12,155 bases of DNA from DATNFP01 sp035606335 (GCA_035606335.1 DATNFP010000026.1:1-12155); one strand, 5' to 3'; counted from the stretch's first letter, positions 1 to 7,727 are shown. Numbers and translations are program-made. The notes: generated by a model from the letters alone, not told the origin.

Positions 1-484
1 TTGTGGTAAGCTCAGCGGTGATATTATAATCGTCAAGCTTTACTTTATAATAACCAGGCTTACTCACCTCGCTCTTATGAGAATATGCAGAGCGATAACC
101 GCTACGGGGCTTATCAGCAGTGCCGGGATTTAATTTCAATGGGCCAATAGTTGGCATGATTAAAAAATCGCCAAGATCAGAGTGACCTGTGCCGCTGAAA
201 TGCGTATGGGTAAATCCTACTATCGTTTTATCATCGTATTGATATCCTGCACAGTATTTATAAATATCAGGATTGTATTTACTGTTCAGTTCATAGCTCA
301 ATGTATCTGTTTCGGGACTTAATTGCACCATTCCAAAGGGTACTGTGGCTCCCGGATAAGTATGTCCCATGCGCTGGGTACCAATGATGGGTTTTGCGTA
401 TTGTAACAGCGAGTTATTACTTGATTTTTGGGCATTCGCAGTTATACTTATGCAGATTAAAACAGAGGCTACTATTTGTTTCAT
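1..484 (-). CDS. GH92 family alpha-mannosidase, N-terminal part (runs off left edge)
   Basis: The reading frame starts at ATG 484 and stays open to the window edge, giving about 161 residues without a stop. It opens with a signal peptide (MKQIVASVLICISITANAQ, cleavage near residue 18-19), so the product is exported to the periplasm or outer membrane. The mature part has the start of the GH92 N-terminal domain: GTQRMGHTYPGATVPFGMVQ followed by LSPET, then GYQYDDKTIVGFTHTHFSGT with GHSDLGDFLIMP after it. GH92 enzymes are calcium-dependent exo-alpha-mannosidases, usually about 750 residues, that trim N-glycans or mannans; they are abundant in Bacteroidota. Which linkage this one cuts cannot be told, because the catalytic C-terminal domain lies outside the window. 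The gene points away from the DUF481-like gene at 642, leaving a shared 157-base intergenic region. Confidence 0.93.
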   Translation of the reverse strand, partial: MKQIVASVLICISITANAQKSSNNSLLQYAKPIIGTQRMGHTYPGATVPFGMVQLSPETDTLSYELNSKYNPDIYKYCAGYQYDDKTIVGFTHTHFSGTGHSDLGDFLIMPTIGPLKLNPGTADKPRSGYRSAYSHKSEVSKPGYYKVKLDDYNITAELTT

Positions 485-641
485 GTAAACGATGGATGTA
501 TATAACCGCTCTAACTTACAAAGTTTTGTCATTTCAATTTAGCAAAAAAGCTAAAACCTCTATTCCATTTGTTAGTATCTCGTCTGGCATTATATTTTAG
601 GATTGATATTTTCTAATTGAAACTAACAAAATCATGTAATA

Positions 642-1409
642 GTGGCTATCAATATAAAAGGTAATCCAACTTATCTCTTGAAAATCATTACTATAGTTAT
701 GTATATTTTATTGGTTCCTATTCTTGCATTTGCACAATATAACGATACTGTAAACTATTATACGGGTCTATCATCAATGGGAACACTTAACCAGACAGAA
801 AGCAGTAGTTCGTACCTTTTAAACAACATACTAAAATTAGGCATTAAAAAAAAGGACTACTCTCTAAATTCTACAAATGGCTGGGTATATGGTTCTCAAA
901 ACAGAATACTTACTAATAATGATTTTAATTCGGTGCTGGATTTTGATGTTTACAAATTGCTACCTCATTGCTATTATTGGGGACTAATTGATTATACCAG
1001 CAGCTTTTCATTAAAGATAAATAGCCAATACCAGGTAGGCGCCGGCATAGCTTACAATATCATAGATCATAAAAACAGCCAGTTGAATATCAGTGATGGT
1101 ATTGTGTATGAAAAAAGCGACATTTTTCTTTATGATACTGTTCGGGATCTGTATGACACTTATAGAAACTCATTTCGTCTTGCATTTAAATGGAATATAG
1201 GATCTATTTTTTCGATTAATGGTATGGGTTATTTTCAAAATTCTTTTTCTCTTAAAAAGGATTATATAATAAGAACAAACGTTGCAATGAGCATTAAACT
1301 AAAAAAATGGCTCAGTTTTACAGCCTCGTACATTTATAATAGATTTAATAGAATAAATACCGAAAATAGTTTGCTTACTTATGGGTTAACGATAGATAGA
1401 TATTATTAG
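642..1409 (+). CDS. DUF481-like outer-membrane protein
   Basis: The protein has an N-terminal hydrophobic segment ending in LVPILAFA-Q, which reads as a signal peptide. The mature part is rich in alternating aromatic and polar strands such as SFSLKINSQYQVGAGIAYNI, LAFKWNIGSIFSINGMGYFQ and WLSFTASYIYNRFN, and it ends in an aromatic residue (YY). This is typical of an outer-membrane beta-barrel. The stretch NSQLNISDGIVYEKSD resembles the DUF481 (YdiY-like, putative salt-induced outer-membrane protein) family. The start is uncertain. GTG at 642 gives 255 residues; TTG at 678 would give a cleaner signal peptide beginning MKIITIVMY; ATG at 699 would leave a very short one. No neighbour shows a functional link, and the biochemical role of DUF481 proteins is not settled. 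Confidence 0.7.
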   Translation: MAINIKGNPTYLLKIITIVMYILLVPILAFAQYNDTVNYYTGLSSMGTLNQTESSSSYLLNNILKLGIKKKDYSLNSTNGWVYGSQNRILTNNDFNSVLDFDVYKLLPHCYYWGLIDYTSSFSLKINSQYQVGAGIAYNIIDHKNSQLNISDGIVYEKSDIFLYDTVRDLYDTYRNSFRLAFKWNIGSIFSINGMGYFQNSFSLKKDYIIRTNVAMSIKLKKWLSFTASYIYNRFNRINTENSLLTYGLTIDRYY

Positions 1410-1506
1410 TTAGCTAAGAGAAATATATTGTTACAAAGGCACGATTTTTAATTCAACCAAATCGAAGTCATCAGTTTAATTTTCTTTAAAAGGATCGTCT
1501 TATACA

Positions 1507-4197
1507 ATGGCACTTATCCAATATAAGCAAAAACGAAATAAGATTAAAACGCCTGAACCATTTGGTGGTAAGGCCACAGATAGTGGTAAGCTTACGTTTG
1601 TTATACAAAAACATGCTGCTTCTCACCTTCATTATGATTTCAGATTGGAAATAAAAGGAGTGCTCAAAAGTTGGGCTGTTCCTAAAGGACCATCTACCGG
1701 CCCCGAAGTAAAGCGTCTGGCTATGATGGTAGAAGACCATCCATACGACTACAGAAATTTTGAAGGAATTATTCCTGAAGGGCAATATGGAGGAGGTACA
1801 GTGATTGTTTGGGATGAGGGAACATACGAAACCGCCGATTTTAAAGGCGATAAAAAAGAACAGGAAAAACATTTGCTGCATGGGATACATAGCGGTAAAA
1901 TCAAGTTTATACTGCATGGTAAAAAACTGAAGGGTGAATTTGCATTGGTAAAAGTTACGAGCCGCGGAGAGAATGCTTGGTTGTTAATGAAACTAGAGGA
2001 TAAGTATGCATCAAAAGAGGATGTAACTAAAAAGGAGAAATCAGTACAATCGGGTAAAACAATAGAAAAAGTAAAGGCAACAAGCACTAAAGTATGGAAC
2101 AGTAACCGTCGTGATGCAAAAGAAAAACCAAAAAAATCTATTGAAAAGAAAGAAAGACCAGGAGCACAATATGAAGAAAACATAGAATCAATACTTAAAA
2201 AAGTAAAAAGAGGAAAATTCCCAATTGGAATCAAACCGATGCTTGCCACCCTTGTGGACGAGCCCTTTGACGATCCTGACTGGATATATGAAGTGAAATG
2301 GGATGGGTATAGAACAATAGGATATATACATAAAGGTAAAGCGCAGCTTCTTTCAAGAAATAACAAATCATTCAGTGAGAAATATTATCCAATAATGCAG
2401 TTGATGGAACAATGGAAGTTTGATGCTGTGATTGATGGAGAAATTTTAGTTATTGATGATGAGGGCGTATCAAACTTTAGCGCACTGCAAAATTGGCGTA
2501 GCGAAGCTGATGGCAACTTAATAATGTATGTATTTGACCTGTTATGGTACAATGGTAAAAATCTGATGTCATTGCCATTATCAGAAAGGCAGGTTTTATT
2601 AAAAAGTATTTTGCCGCTTACTGACGACCGTATAAGACTTAGCAATATTTTTCCGGTTGATGGTACAGAATTTTTTAAAGCTGCAAGAAAATTAGGACTT
2701 GAAGGTATTATGGCCAAGAAAGCGGATAGCTTGTACGTACCGGATAGCCGTTCCAAAGAATGGCTTAAAATAAAAATACATAAACGACAAGAGGTGGTGA
2801 TAGGTGGTTTTACAAACAATGAAGGTTCTTCCAAACAATTTAGCTCTTTGCTATTAGGTGTATATGAAAAGAGCATGTTCAAGTATGTTGGAAAGGTAGG
2901 TACAGGTTTTACAGAAAAATTACAGAAAGAACTGATGGCAAAATTTAAGCCACTGGTTATAAAAAAATGTCCATTCGACATAGAACCGGATGTAAACAAA
3001 CCTTCACGATTCCGGCCCAACCCGCCAAAAGCCAAAGCAATATGGCTGAAACCTGAATTAGTCTGTGAAATCAGCTTTGCCGAAGTAACTGAAGATGGCG
3101 TCTTCAGACATCCATCTTTTGAAGGTATGAGAACAGATAAAAAGGCTACTGAGGTTATAAGAGAAAATGAGGCGCATACGCCTGAAATTATTGAGGAAGA
3201 AAAAGTGGAAGCTAAAAGCAAGAGCAAAAAAGGATTGGTTAAGGCTCCTAAAGAAAAAGATAAAGGAACATTGCTAAACCCGACTGAAGAGACACAGGTG
3301 AAAACCATTTGCGAACATAAACTAAAATTCACCAACCTTAGCAAAGTGTATTGGCCGAATGAAGGAATTACCAAAAGAGACATGTTTAATTATTATTATA
3401 AAGTCGCTGAATACATTCTACCCTATCTTAAAGACCGTCCCCAATCGCTTAATCGTTTTCCTAATGGTATCAACGGACCAAGCTTTTATCAGAAAAACGT
3501 AAAAGATAAATCGCCAGATTGGGTGAAGACATTTCCTTATACCACCAGCATGGGAGAGAATAAAGAATTTTTAGTAGGCGCTGATGAAGCAACCCTATTG
3601 TGGATGGCTTCGCTAGGCTGCATTGAAATGAACCCGTGGTTTAGCAGAATACAATCTCCTGACAATCCTGATTACTGTATCATAGACCTGGATCCCGATA
3701 AAAACACCTTTAACCAGGTGATCAAAGCAGCGTTGGAAGTGAAGAAGGTGCTAGATGCCATTGATGTCCCCTCCTATCCTAAAACTTCCGGATCAACCGG
3801 TATGCATATCTATATTCCTTTAAATGCAAAATATACTTACGATCAATCTCAGATGTTTGCCAGGCTGATCGTAAACATAGTGCACAAGCAAATACCAACT
3901 TTTACAAGCCTTGAGCGCCATATAAAAAATAGAAAAGGTAAAATGTACTTAGACTTTTTACAAAACCGACCCGGAGCCACTATTGCCTGTCCTTACTCTT
4001 TGCGGCCTAAACCCGGAGCTACTGTATCTATGCCATTGCAATGGGAGGAAGTAAAACCTGGCCTGACCATGCGTGACTTTACAATTCATAATACGATAAT
4101 CAGACTGAAAGCTAAAGGCGATCTGTTTCATGGCGTATTAGGTAAGGGCATAGATATAAAAAAAGCATTAGCAAAAGTTGAAAGTATATTTAAATAG
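1507..4197 (+). CDS. ligD: DNA ligase D (phosphoesterase-ligase-polymerase)
   Basis: This 896-residue ATP-dependent DNA ligase acts in bacterial non-homologous end joining with Ku. Three domains appear in Pseudomonas-type order. The 3'-phosphoesterase domain (about 10-165) has H36, H42, D44, R46, H78 and Y82 in the family spacing. The ligase domain (about 240-550) has the nucleotidyl lysine K264 in YEVKWDGYR, motif III VIDGEILVI (308-316), motif IV EGIMAKK (399-405) and motif V EWLKIKI (418-424). The primase-type polymerase domain (about 600-896) has metal ligands D727 and D729 in IDLDPD, SGSTGMHIYIPL (761-772) and a third acidic residue D816. Linkers at 168-220 and 555-600 are Lys/Glu-rich and look disordered. 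The residue before PW in EMNPW (N709) is, as I recall, usually histidine. The start ATG 1507 has AAAAGGA about 14 bases upstream. No ku gene lies in the window. The gene converges with the decarboxylase gene, 41 bases away. Confidence 0.97.
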   Translation: MALIQYKQKRNKIKTPEPFGGKATDSGKLTFVIQKHAASHLHYDFRLEIKGVLKSWAVPKGPSTGPEVKRLAMMVEDHPYDYRNFEGIIPEGQYGGGTVIVWDEGTYETADFKGDKKEQEKHLLHGIHSGKIKFILHGKKLKGEFALVKVTSRGENAWLLMKLEDKYASKEDVTKKEKSVQSGKTIEKVKATSTKVWNSNRRDAKEKPKKSIEKKERPGAQYEENIESILKKVKRGKFPIGIKPMLATLVDEPFDDPDWIYEVKWDGYRTIGYIHKGKAQLLSRNNKSFSEKYYPIMQLMEQWKFDAVIDGEILVIDDEGVSNFSALQNWRSEADGNLIMYVFDLLWYNGKNLMSLPLSERQVLLKSILPLTDDRIRLSNIFPVDGTEFFKAARKLGLEGIMAKKADSLYVPDSRSKEWLKIKIHKRQEVVIGGFTNNEGSSKQFSSLLLGVYEKSMFKYVGKVGTGFTEKLQKELMAKFKPLVIKKCPFDIEPDVNKPSRFRPNPPKAKAIWLKPELVCEISFAEVTEDGVFRHPSFEGMRTDKKATEVIRENEAHTPEIIEEEKVEAKSKSKKGLVKAPKEKDKGTLLNPTEETQVKTICEHKLKFTNLSKVYWPNEGITKRDMFNYYYKVAEYILPYLKDRPQSLNRFPNGINGPSFYQKNVKDKSPDWVKTFPYTTSMGENKEFLVGADEATLLWMASLGCIEMNPWFSRIQSPDNPDYCIIDLDPDKNTFNQVIKAALEVKKVLDAIDVPSYPKTSGSTGMHIYIPLNAKYTYDQSQMFARLIVNIVHKQIPTFTSLERHIKNRKGKMYLDFLQNRPGATIACPYSLRPKPGATVSMPLQWEEVKPGLTMRDFTIHNTIIRLKAKGDLFHGVLGKGIDIKKALAKVESIFK

Positions 4198-4238
4198 TTG
4201 TTGGTCCAAGTTGTACTCAAACCAATAACAATAAAACA

Positions 4239-4712
4239 TTATTTTGCATGTACTGCATGTATACCAGGCTTATAGCCACCAGCCTTGACACGGAAAGCAA
4301 CATTAAGACGATTGTAACAATTGATAGTGATAACTCCCATTGTTAAATCGATCAACTCTTCTTCGGAAAATTCTTTACGAGCCTGTTCATACACTTCATC
4401 GGGCACATGACCTTGGGTAACATTTGTAACCGCTTCAGCCCATGCAAGCGCAGCACATTCTCTATCTGAATAAAAAGGCGCTTCACGCCATGCATCCAAA
4501 ACATAAAGACGTTGTTCCGTTTCGCCTAAAACGCGAAGATCTTTTGAATGCATATCGAGACAATAGGCACAACCATTTATTTGAGATACCCTGTAGTAGA
4601 TCAAATCCAGAAGTGATTGTTCGATCCTGCACTTTGACAAATATGTTCCTAAACCATACATTGCTTTAAATGCTTCCTGTCCTTTTTCGATGGCATTAAT
4701 TCTTTGTTTCAT
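4239..4712 (-). CDS. Carboxymuconolactone decarboxylase / AhpD-like protein
   Basis: The 157-residue protein belongs to the carboxymuconolactone decarboxylase superfamily in its AhpD-like branch. It shows the hallmark INGCAYCLDMHSKDLR, with the redox-type pair C48-x-x-C51 and H55. GETEQRLYVLDAWREAPFYS follows, then ALAWAEAVTNV and the terminal helix INCYNRLNVAFRV, all characteristic of the subgroup. Members with CxxC plus His usually have thiol-disulfide or peroxidase-linked activity rather than true decarboxylation; that role is inferred here. It is the last gene of the sigma-factor island. It has its own copy of the shared promoter at 4750-4776, and a leader closely matching that of the YCII gene, so it is probably under the island's ECF sigma factor. 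Start ATG 4712 (MKQRINA) fits the family. Confidence 0.93.
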   Translation of the reverse strand: MKQRINAIEKGQEAFKAMYGLGTYLSKCRIEQSLLDLIYYRVSQINGCAYCLDMHSKDLRVLGETEQRLYVLDAWREAPFYSDRECAALAWAEAVTNVTQGHVPDEVYEQARKEFSEEELIDLTMGVITINCYNRLNVAFRVKAGGYKPGIHAVHAK

Positions 4713-4749
4713 TTTGTTTGATTTTTAGTTGTTTGAATTACATCTTAAT

Positions 4750-4776
4750 GATGAGTGAACTCAAAGAAATTGGACA
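4750..4776 (-). promoter_or_regulatory. ECF42-type promoter of the decarboxylase gene
   Basis: Read on the minus strand, TGTCCAA (4776-4770) is followed after exactly 12 bases by CACTCATC (4757-4750). The start codon lies 37 bases further on. An A/T-rich tract with GCTAT next to the -35 (4777-4797) resembles that of the YCII promoter. The same two boxes at the same spacing precede the DoxX and YCII genes. Assignment to the ECF42 sigma factor is inferred from that sharing and from the neighbouring sigma gene. Confidence 0.78.
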
Positions 4777-4800
4777 ATAGCAAAAAAAATCTTTTACAAT

Positions 4801-5205
4801 CTATAATTTAGTATTCCATAAAGGCTTAATATCAACTAATGGAGTTTGATCTAAAACTTCAAGAGCTGAAACCTTTATCAGACTGCTGTTTGAAATGGCA
4901 ATGACTTTTACAGAATGAAGGCCAATTGGATTAGGACGATCAGGTGACCTGGTAGAAAATACACCAACAAAAGGAGCTTCTGTGTTACTTCTCGGCTGGC
5001 ATTTTAAAATGCTTCTATCAGAAGCATGCAGCCAGGTAAATAGTAATATTTCGGAGCCTACAGCGATGTCCTTGATGCCTTCAGTGTATTCAGGAAAAAT
5101 TTCTATTTCTACTTCAGGTGCATTTTCATTTTCCTGTCTTGGGCAATCTTCGATTTTCTTTAACGATGAATGAATTTTACCAATGACTTTTAATGTTGTA
5201 TCCAT
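4801..5205 (-). CDS. trmO: TrmO/TsaA-like tRNA (m6t6A37) methyltransferase
   Basis: The protein is 134 residues from ATG 5205 (MDTTLKVIGKIHSSLKK). It has the UPF0066/TsaA core: PEYTEGIKDI (38-47), a strand region SEILLFTWLHASD (51-63), the signature FSTRSPDRPNPIGLH (83-97) and LDQTPLVDIKP (118-128). TrmO enzymes use S-adenosylmethionine to N6-methylate threonylcarbamoyladenosine at position 37 of certain tRNAs in the cytoplasm. E. coli TrmO has an extra C-terminal domain; this is the short form, and it ends soon after DIKP. The frame stays open upstream to 5358, but that extension overlaps the DoxX gene and does not resemble the family, so 5205 is preferred. The gene follows DoxX after 40 bases with no promoter copy between, so the two are probably co-transcribed. 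The substrate is inferred from the family. Confidence 0.88.
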   Translation of the reverse strand: MDTTLKVIGKIHSSLKKIEDCPRQENENAPEVEIEIFPEYTEGIKDIAVGSEILLFTWLHASDRSILKCQPRSNTEAPFVGVFSTRSPDRPNPIGLHSVKVIAISNSSLIKVSALEVLDQTPLVDIKPLWNTKL

Positions 5206-5245
5206 GTGATAAATATTGTACTCAAAAATAGCCAATAATTCACCG

Positions 5246-5665
5246 CTATAGTTTACGGCTTGCCGGACGCAAAGCCCATGAAGCAACAGTAAGCGCAGCA
5301 AAAAGCAAAGTAACAATAATGTGCATCCCATTAACACCATAATCATGACAAGCAGCATGAGACAATGCAGCGCCGGTCATTTCGAAAAAGATACCTGCAT
5401 AGGCCCACTCTTTAAGACGGGGGAAACCTGGTACAAGAATCGCTATACCACCTAATATTTTCCAGCTACCCAGAATTGATAAGAAATAGGTAGGATAGCC
5501 AAGTAAAATTACTGTTTCAAGCGTACCCCCGAGGTGTCCTAATTCTGCGATAGCACCTGACATGACCACTAAAGCTAATAATGCGGTTGTTATCCAATAG
5601 CTGATGCTACGGATACTTATAGCTGCGAGCTGTTTGCTTTTCTTTTCCTGAATTGTGTTATACAT
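5246..5665 (-). CDS. DoxX-like integral membrane protein
   Basis: This is a 139-residue protein with four predicted membrane segments (about 18-42, 56-79, 86-104 and 115-132) separated by short loops. Family-like features are ELGHLGGT after the first helix, LGYPTYFLSILGSWKILGGI at the second, RLKEWAYAGIFFEMTGAA at the third, and SHAACHDYG before the last. DoxX-like proteins sit in the inner membrane. Relatives have been linked to quinone or thiol redox chemistry and oxidative stress, but the activity of this type is unknown. The gene begins right after the sigma-factor gene, and its own copy of the shared ECF42-type promoter (5696-5722) lies between them, so it is probably a regulon target. 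It leads into the TrmO gene. Start ATG 5665. Confidence 0.88.
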   Translation of the reverse strand: MYNTIQEKKSKQLAAISIRSISYWITTALLALVVMSGAIAELGHLGGTLETVILLGYPTYFLSILGSWKILGGIAILVPGFPRLKEWAYAGIFFEMTGAALSHAACHDYGVNGMHIIVTLLFAALTVASWALRPASRKL

Positions 5666-5695
5666 AGTTATTGCGATTGTTGATTACATCACAAT

Positions 5696-5722
5696 AAGGA
5701 CTGAGAAAGCCAAAATTGGACA
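5696..5722 (-). promoter_or_regulatory. ECF42-type promoter of the DoxX-TrmO unit
   Basis: On the minus strand, TGTCCAA (5722-5716) is followed after 12 bases by CAGTCCTT (5703-5696), with the DoxX start codon 30 bases further on. The -35 box is identical to the other two copies. The -10 region differs at three positions (CAGTCCTT against CACTCATC), so this may be the weakest of the three. The sigma-gene stop codon lies just 17 bases upstream of the -35 box. Confidence 0.75.
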
Positions 5723-5739
5723 GTAGAAGGAAAATATTT

Positions 5740-6972
5740 TTAGTTGAGGCTATCTATCTTTCTTTGTATGTCTTGCCGTTCGGTTTGTGTTTTAGCAAGA
5801 GAGTAGGCTTTTTGAAAATTTAATCGTGCTTTTTCGATATCGGTGTTTTTATATAGTTCTCCGAGCAATATAAAATAGAAATGATTATCATCCAGTTGTA
5901 ACTTCTCTGTTTCAGCCAATGCTTCCTGACATCCCTTTACCTTGTATAAAGCGAAAGCCCTGTTGAGAGCGACGCCGGAAGAATAGTTTATCAGCAATAG
6001 CTGATCGTAAAGTTTTAAAATGCTCTCCCATTTTTCTTTCGTATCTTCTTTGATGCAATGCCAGTATGCAATTCGCGCTTCCAAATGGTAAGAGCTTATT
6101 TCATTTCCACGGGCAGAAAGATCCAAGAAATATATGCCCTGCTTTATTAATGCTTTATCCCAAAGGTCTTCATTTTGCTGTTCATAAAGTATTATGGCGT
6201 CTTCGCCACTCTCCCTTGCATCGAAGCGAGAGGCGTGGAAGCACATTAATGCCATTAAGGCGTTTGTTTTAGGCTGGTTAGTCCTTTCGTATTCTGTAAG
6301 CATTATGCCCAAGCGCATTGCTTCTATACAAAAGTCTTTTCGTAAGATCTCGTTTTGAGTCTGCGAATAATAACCCTCACTGAAAAGCAAGTAGATAATA
6401 TGCAAGACATTATCAAGACGGTTGGATATCTCGCTTTCAGAAGGAAATTCCATTTTTACTTTTTCAGTCCGCAGCTTTTCTTTTGCCCTGAATAATCTTT
6501 TGTTTATTGTTTCCTTATTGGATAAAAACGCTTCAGCAATTTCGTCTATACCAAAGCCGCAAAGGATACGTAACGCCAGACCAATCTGAGCCTCGCTTGC
6601 AATAGCAGGAGTACATATCGCAAAAAGCATTTGCAACTGGCTGTCTTTAATATTCTGTTGTGAAAAGCTCAACTCAATTTCATTTGTATCTTCCTGCATG
6701 GACGTTATTGCAGGCTTTACCTTACTCTCGAATATCTTATTTCTCCTGAAATGGTATAGCATTTTATTCTTGGCTACTGTATAAAGCCATGCGGCAGGGT
6801 TTGCAGGAATGCCTTTGATACCCCATGTTTCCGATGCAAGAAGAAATGTTTCCATGACAATATCTTCGGCTAAACTGATGTTTTGCAACCCAAAAAGCTT
6901 ACTGATAACAGCAACCATTTTTGAAAACTCCTGCTGAAACAGATCCTTTAATGATTCTTGTCCGTTTTCCAT
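5740..6972 (-). CDS. ECF42-type RNA polymerase sigma factor with TPR-like C-terminal extension
   Basis: The 410-residue protein is about twice the length of an ordinary ECF sigma factor. Region 2 spans about 10-80, with LAEDIVMETFLLASETW and then NPAAWLYTVAKNKMLYHFRR. Region 4 spans about 110-170, with LRILCGFGIDEIAEAFLSNK running into ETINKRLFRAKEKLR as the helix-turn-helix. The extension (about 180-410) contains LDNVLHIIYLLFSEGYY, ALMALMCFHASRFDAR, EDLWDKALIKQG, YHLEARIAYWHC, WESILKLYDQLLLI and VALNRAFALYKVKG, the DUF6596/TPR-like arrangement of ECF42 factors. From what I know of that group, they lack a classical anti-sigma factor, sit beside YCII/DGPF genes, and need the extension for activity. 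The context fits: a DGPF gene lies 49 bases upstream with no promoter copy between, so the pair is probably co-transcribed and autoregulated. No anti-sigma gene is adjacent. Start ATG 6972. Confidence 0.94.
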   Translation of the reverse strand: MENGQESLKDLFQQEFSKMVAVISKLFGLQNISLAEDIVMETFLLASETWGIKGIPANPAAWLYTVAKNKMLYHFRRNKIFESKVKPAITSMQEDTNEIELSFSQQNIKDSQLQMLFAICTPAIASEAQIGLALRILCGFGIDEIAEAFLSNKETINKRLFRAKEKLRTEKVKMEFPSESEISNRLDNVLHIIYLLFSEGYYSQTQNEILRKDFCIEAMRLGIMLTEYERTNQPKTNALMALMCFHASRFDARESGEDAIILYEQQNEDLWDKALIKQGIYFLDLSARGNEISSYHLEARIAYWHCIKEDTKEKWESILKLYDQLLLINYSSGVALNRAFALYKVKGCQEALAETEKLQLDDNHFYFILLGELYKNTDIEKARLNFQKAYSLAKTQTERQDIQRKIDSLN

Positions 6973-7021
6973 GTTGTAATAGCAAGCCAGTTAAATGCAA
7001 AGCGGGCTTGTGTTTTTATTC

Positions 7022-7354
7022 TTATCCAAAGATAGGACGGATCTCTACGCTACCACCTGCCTCAAGAACGGGACATCCATGCGCTATTGTTGTGGCTTCA
7101 TCCATATTCTCAGCTTTTACAATTACAAAGCCGCCCAGCCTTTCTCTAATCTCAACGAAAGGTCCGTCGGTAACAACACCACCAGCTTTCAATACCTTCC
7201 CTTCCATTGCCAGGCGCTGACCACCTACCGTTTCATGATCTTTAAAAGTGTTTGTCCAATTCATCCATTTTTGTTGTATTGCCTGCATTTCGGCAGGAGA
7301 TAGGCTGCTATAATCGAAAACCGGTTGGCGGAATAATAATGCGAATTCTTTCAT
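7022..7354 (-). CDS. YCII-related (DGPF-type) domain protein
   Basis: This 110-residue cytoplasmic protein starts at ATG 7354 (MKEFALLFRQP). It is a YCII/PhnB-like small ferredoxin-fold protein. The name-giving DGPF motif is at 63-66 (VVTDGPFVEIRE), followed by LGGFVIVKAENMDEATTIAH, CPVLEAGGSVEIRPI and a short tail. The first part, MKEFALLFRQPVFDYSSLSP and AEMQAIQQKWMNW, is also typical. The frame is open 22 residues further, to 7420, but that part crosses the promoter at 7393-7419 and lacks similarity, so it is not used. DGPF proteins accompany ECF42 sigma factors very often; their molecular function is unknown, and binding of a ligand or partner is only a guess. The gene is first in the island, with the sigma-factor gene directly downstream. 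Confidence 0.93.
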   Translation of the reverse strand: MKEFALLFRQPVFDYSSLSPAEMQAIQQKWMNWTNTFKDHETVGGQRLAMEGKVLKAGGVVTDGPFVEIRERLGGFVIVKAENMDEATTIAHGCPVLEAGGSVEIRPIFG

Positions 7355-7392
7355 TGTTTTTAAATTTTTAGTGAACGTTGAATCACAATTAT

Positions 7393-7419
7393 GATGAGTG
7401 AGATCATCAGAATTGGACA
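7393..7419 (-). promoter_or_regulatory. ECF42-type promoter of the YCII-sigma unit (autoregulation)
   Basis: On the minus strand, TGTCCAA (7419-7413) is followed after 12 bases by CACTCATC (7400-7393), with the YCII start codon 38 bases further on. Both boxes match the decarboxylase promoter exactly, and the A/T tract upstream (7420-7442) is also similar. The leader after it shares GT[A/G]ATTCAA and ACTAAAAAT with the decarboxylase leader. Its place ahead of the sigma operon suggests positive autoregulation, which is inferred. Confidence 0.8.
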
Positions 7420-7727
7420 TAAGCTAAAAAAACTTTTTTAAGAGAAATTTCCCATTAGAGAATAAAATCATTGTTTCCCCAATTGTGTTTTGATAATCAT
7501 TGAGTTATATTATTTTACTACCTCTATTCTACCCCAATAATTTCCCATTTTTTCCCCGTTTATGCCGCAATGTTTGAGAGTGGAGAGACAGAAAGAGGGC
7601 GTCTCTATCTTTGGCCCGCAGTTTACACCTATCAAAGGTACTAATGAAGATTTTGAGAGTATAGAAAGGATATTCACATTGTGGGTTTTGTGTACTGATT
7701 CTTATTACGCACTCTCATTTTCGCATA

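Noticed and set aside
508..545. Bacteroidota-type promoter (TTTG and TAnnTTTG) ahead of the GH92 gene
   Set aside because: A near match AAACTTTG exists on the minus strand, but the upstream TTTG is about 16 bases away rather than the usual longer spacing.
4198..4238. Possible terminator between ligD and the decarboxylase gene
   Set aside because: TTGTTGGT and ACCAATAACAA pair only with a bulge and a long loop, and no clear T-run follows.
5206..5358. Upstream extension of the TrmO-like frame
   Set aside because: It overlaps the DoxX gene on the same strand, is leucine-rich without similarity to the family, and ATG 5205 matches the usual family start.
7253..7259. TGTCCAA inside the YCII gene on the plus strand
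   Set aside because: No matching -10 box follows at the 12-base spacing, and there is no gene for it to serve.
7355..7420. Upstream extension of the YCII frame
   Set aside because: It runs through the leader and the promoter at 7393-7419; the family begins at MKEFALLF from ATG 7354.
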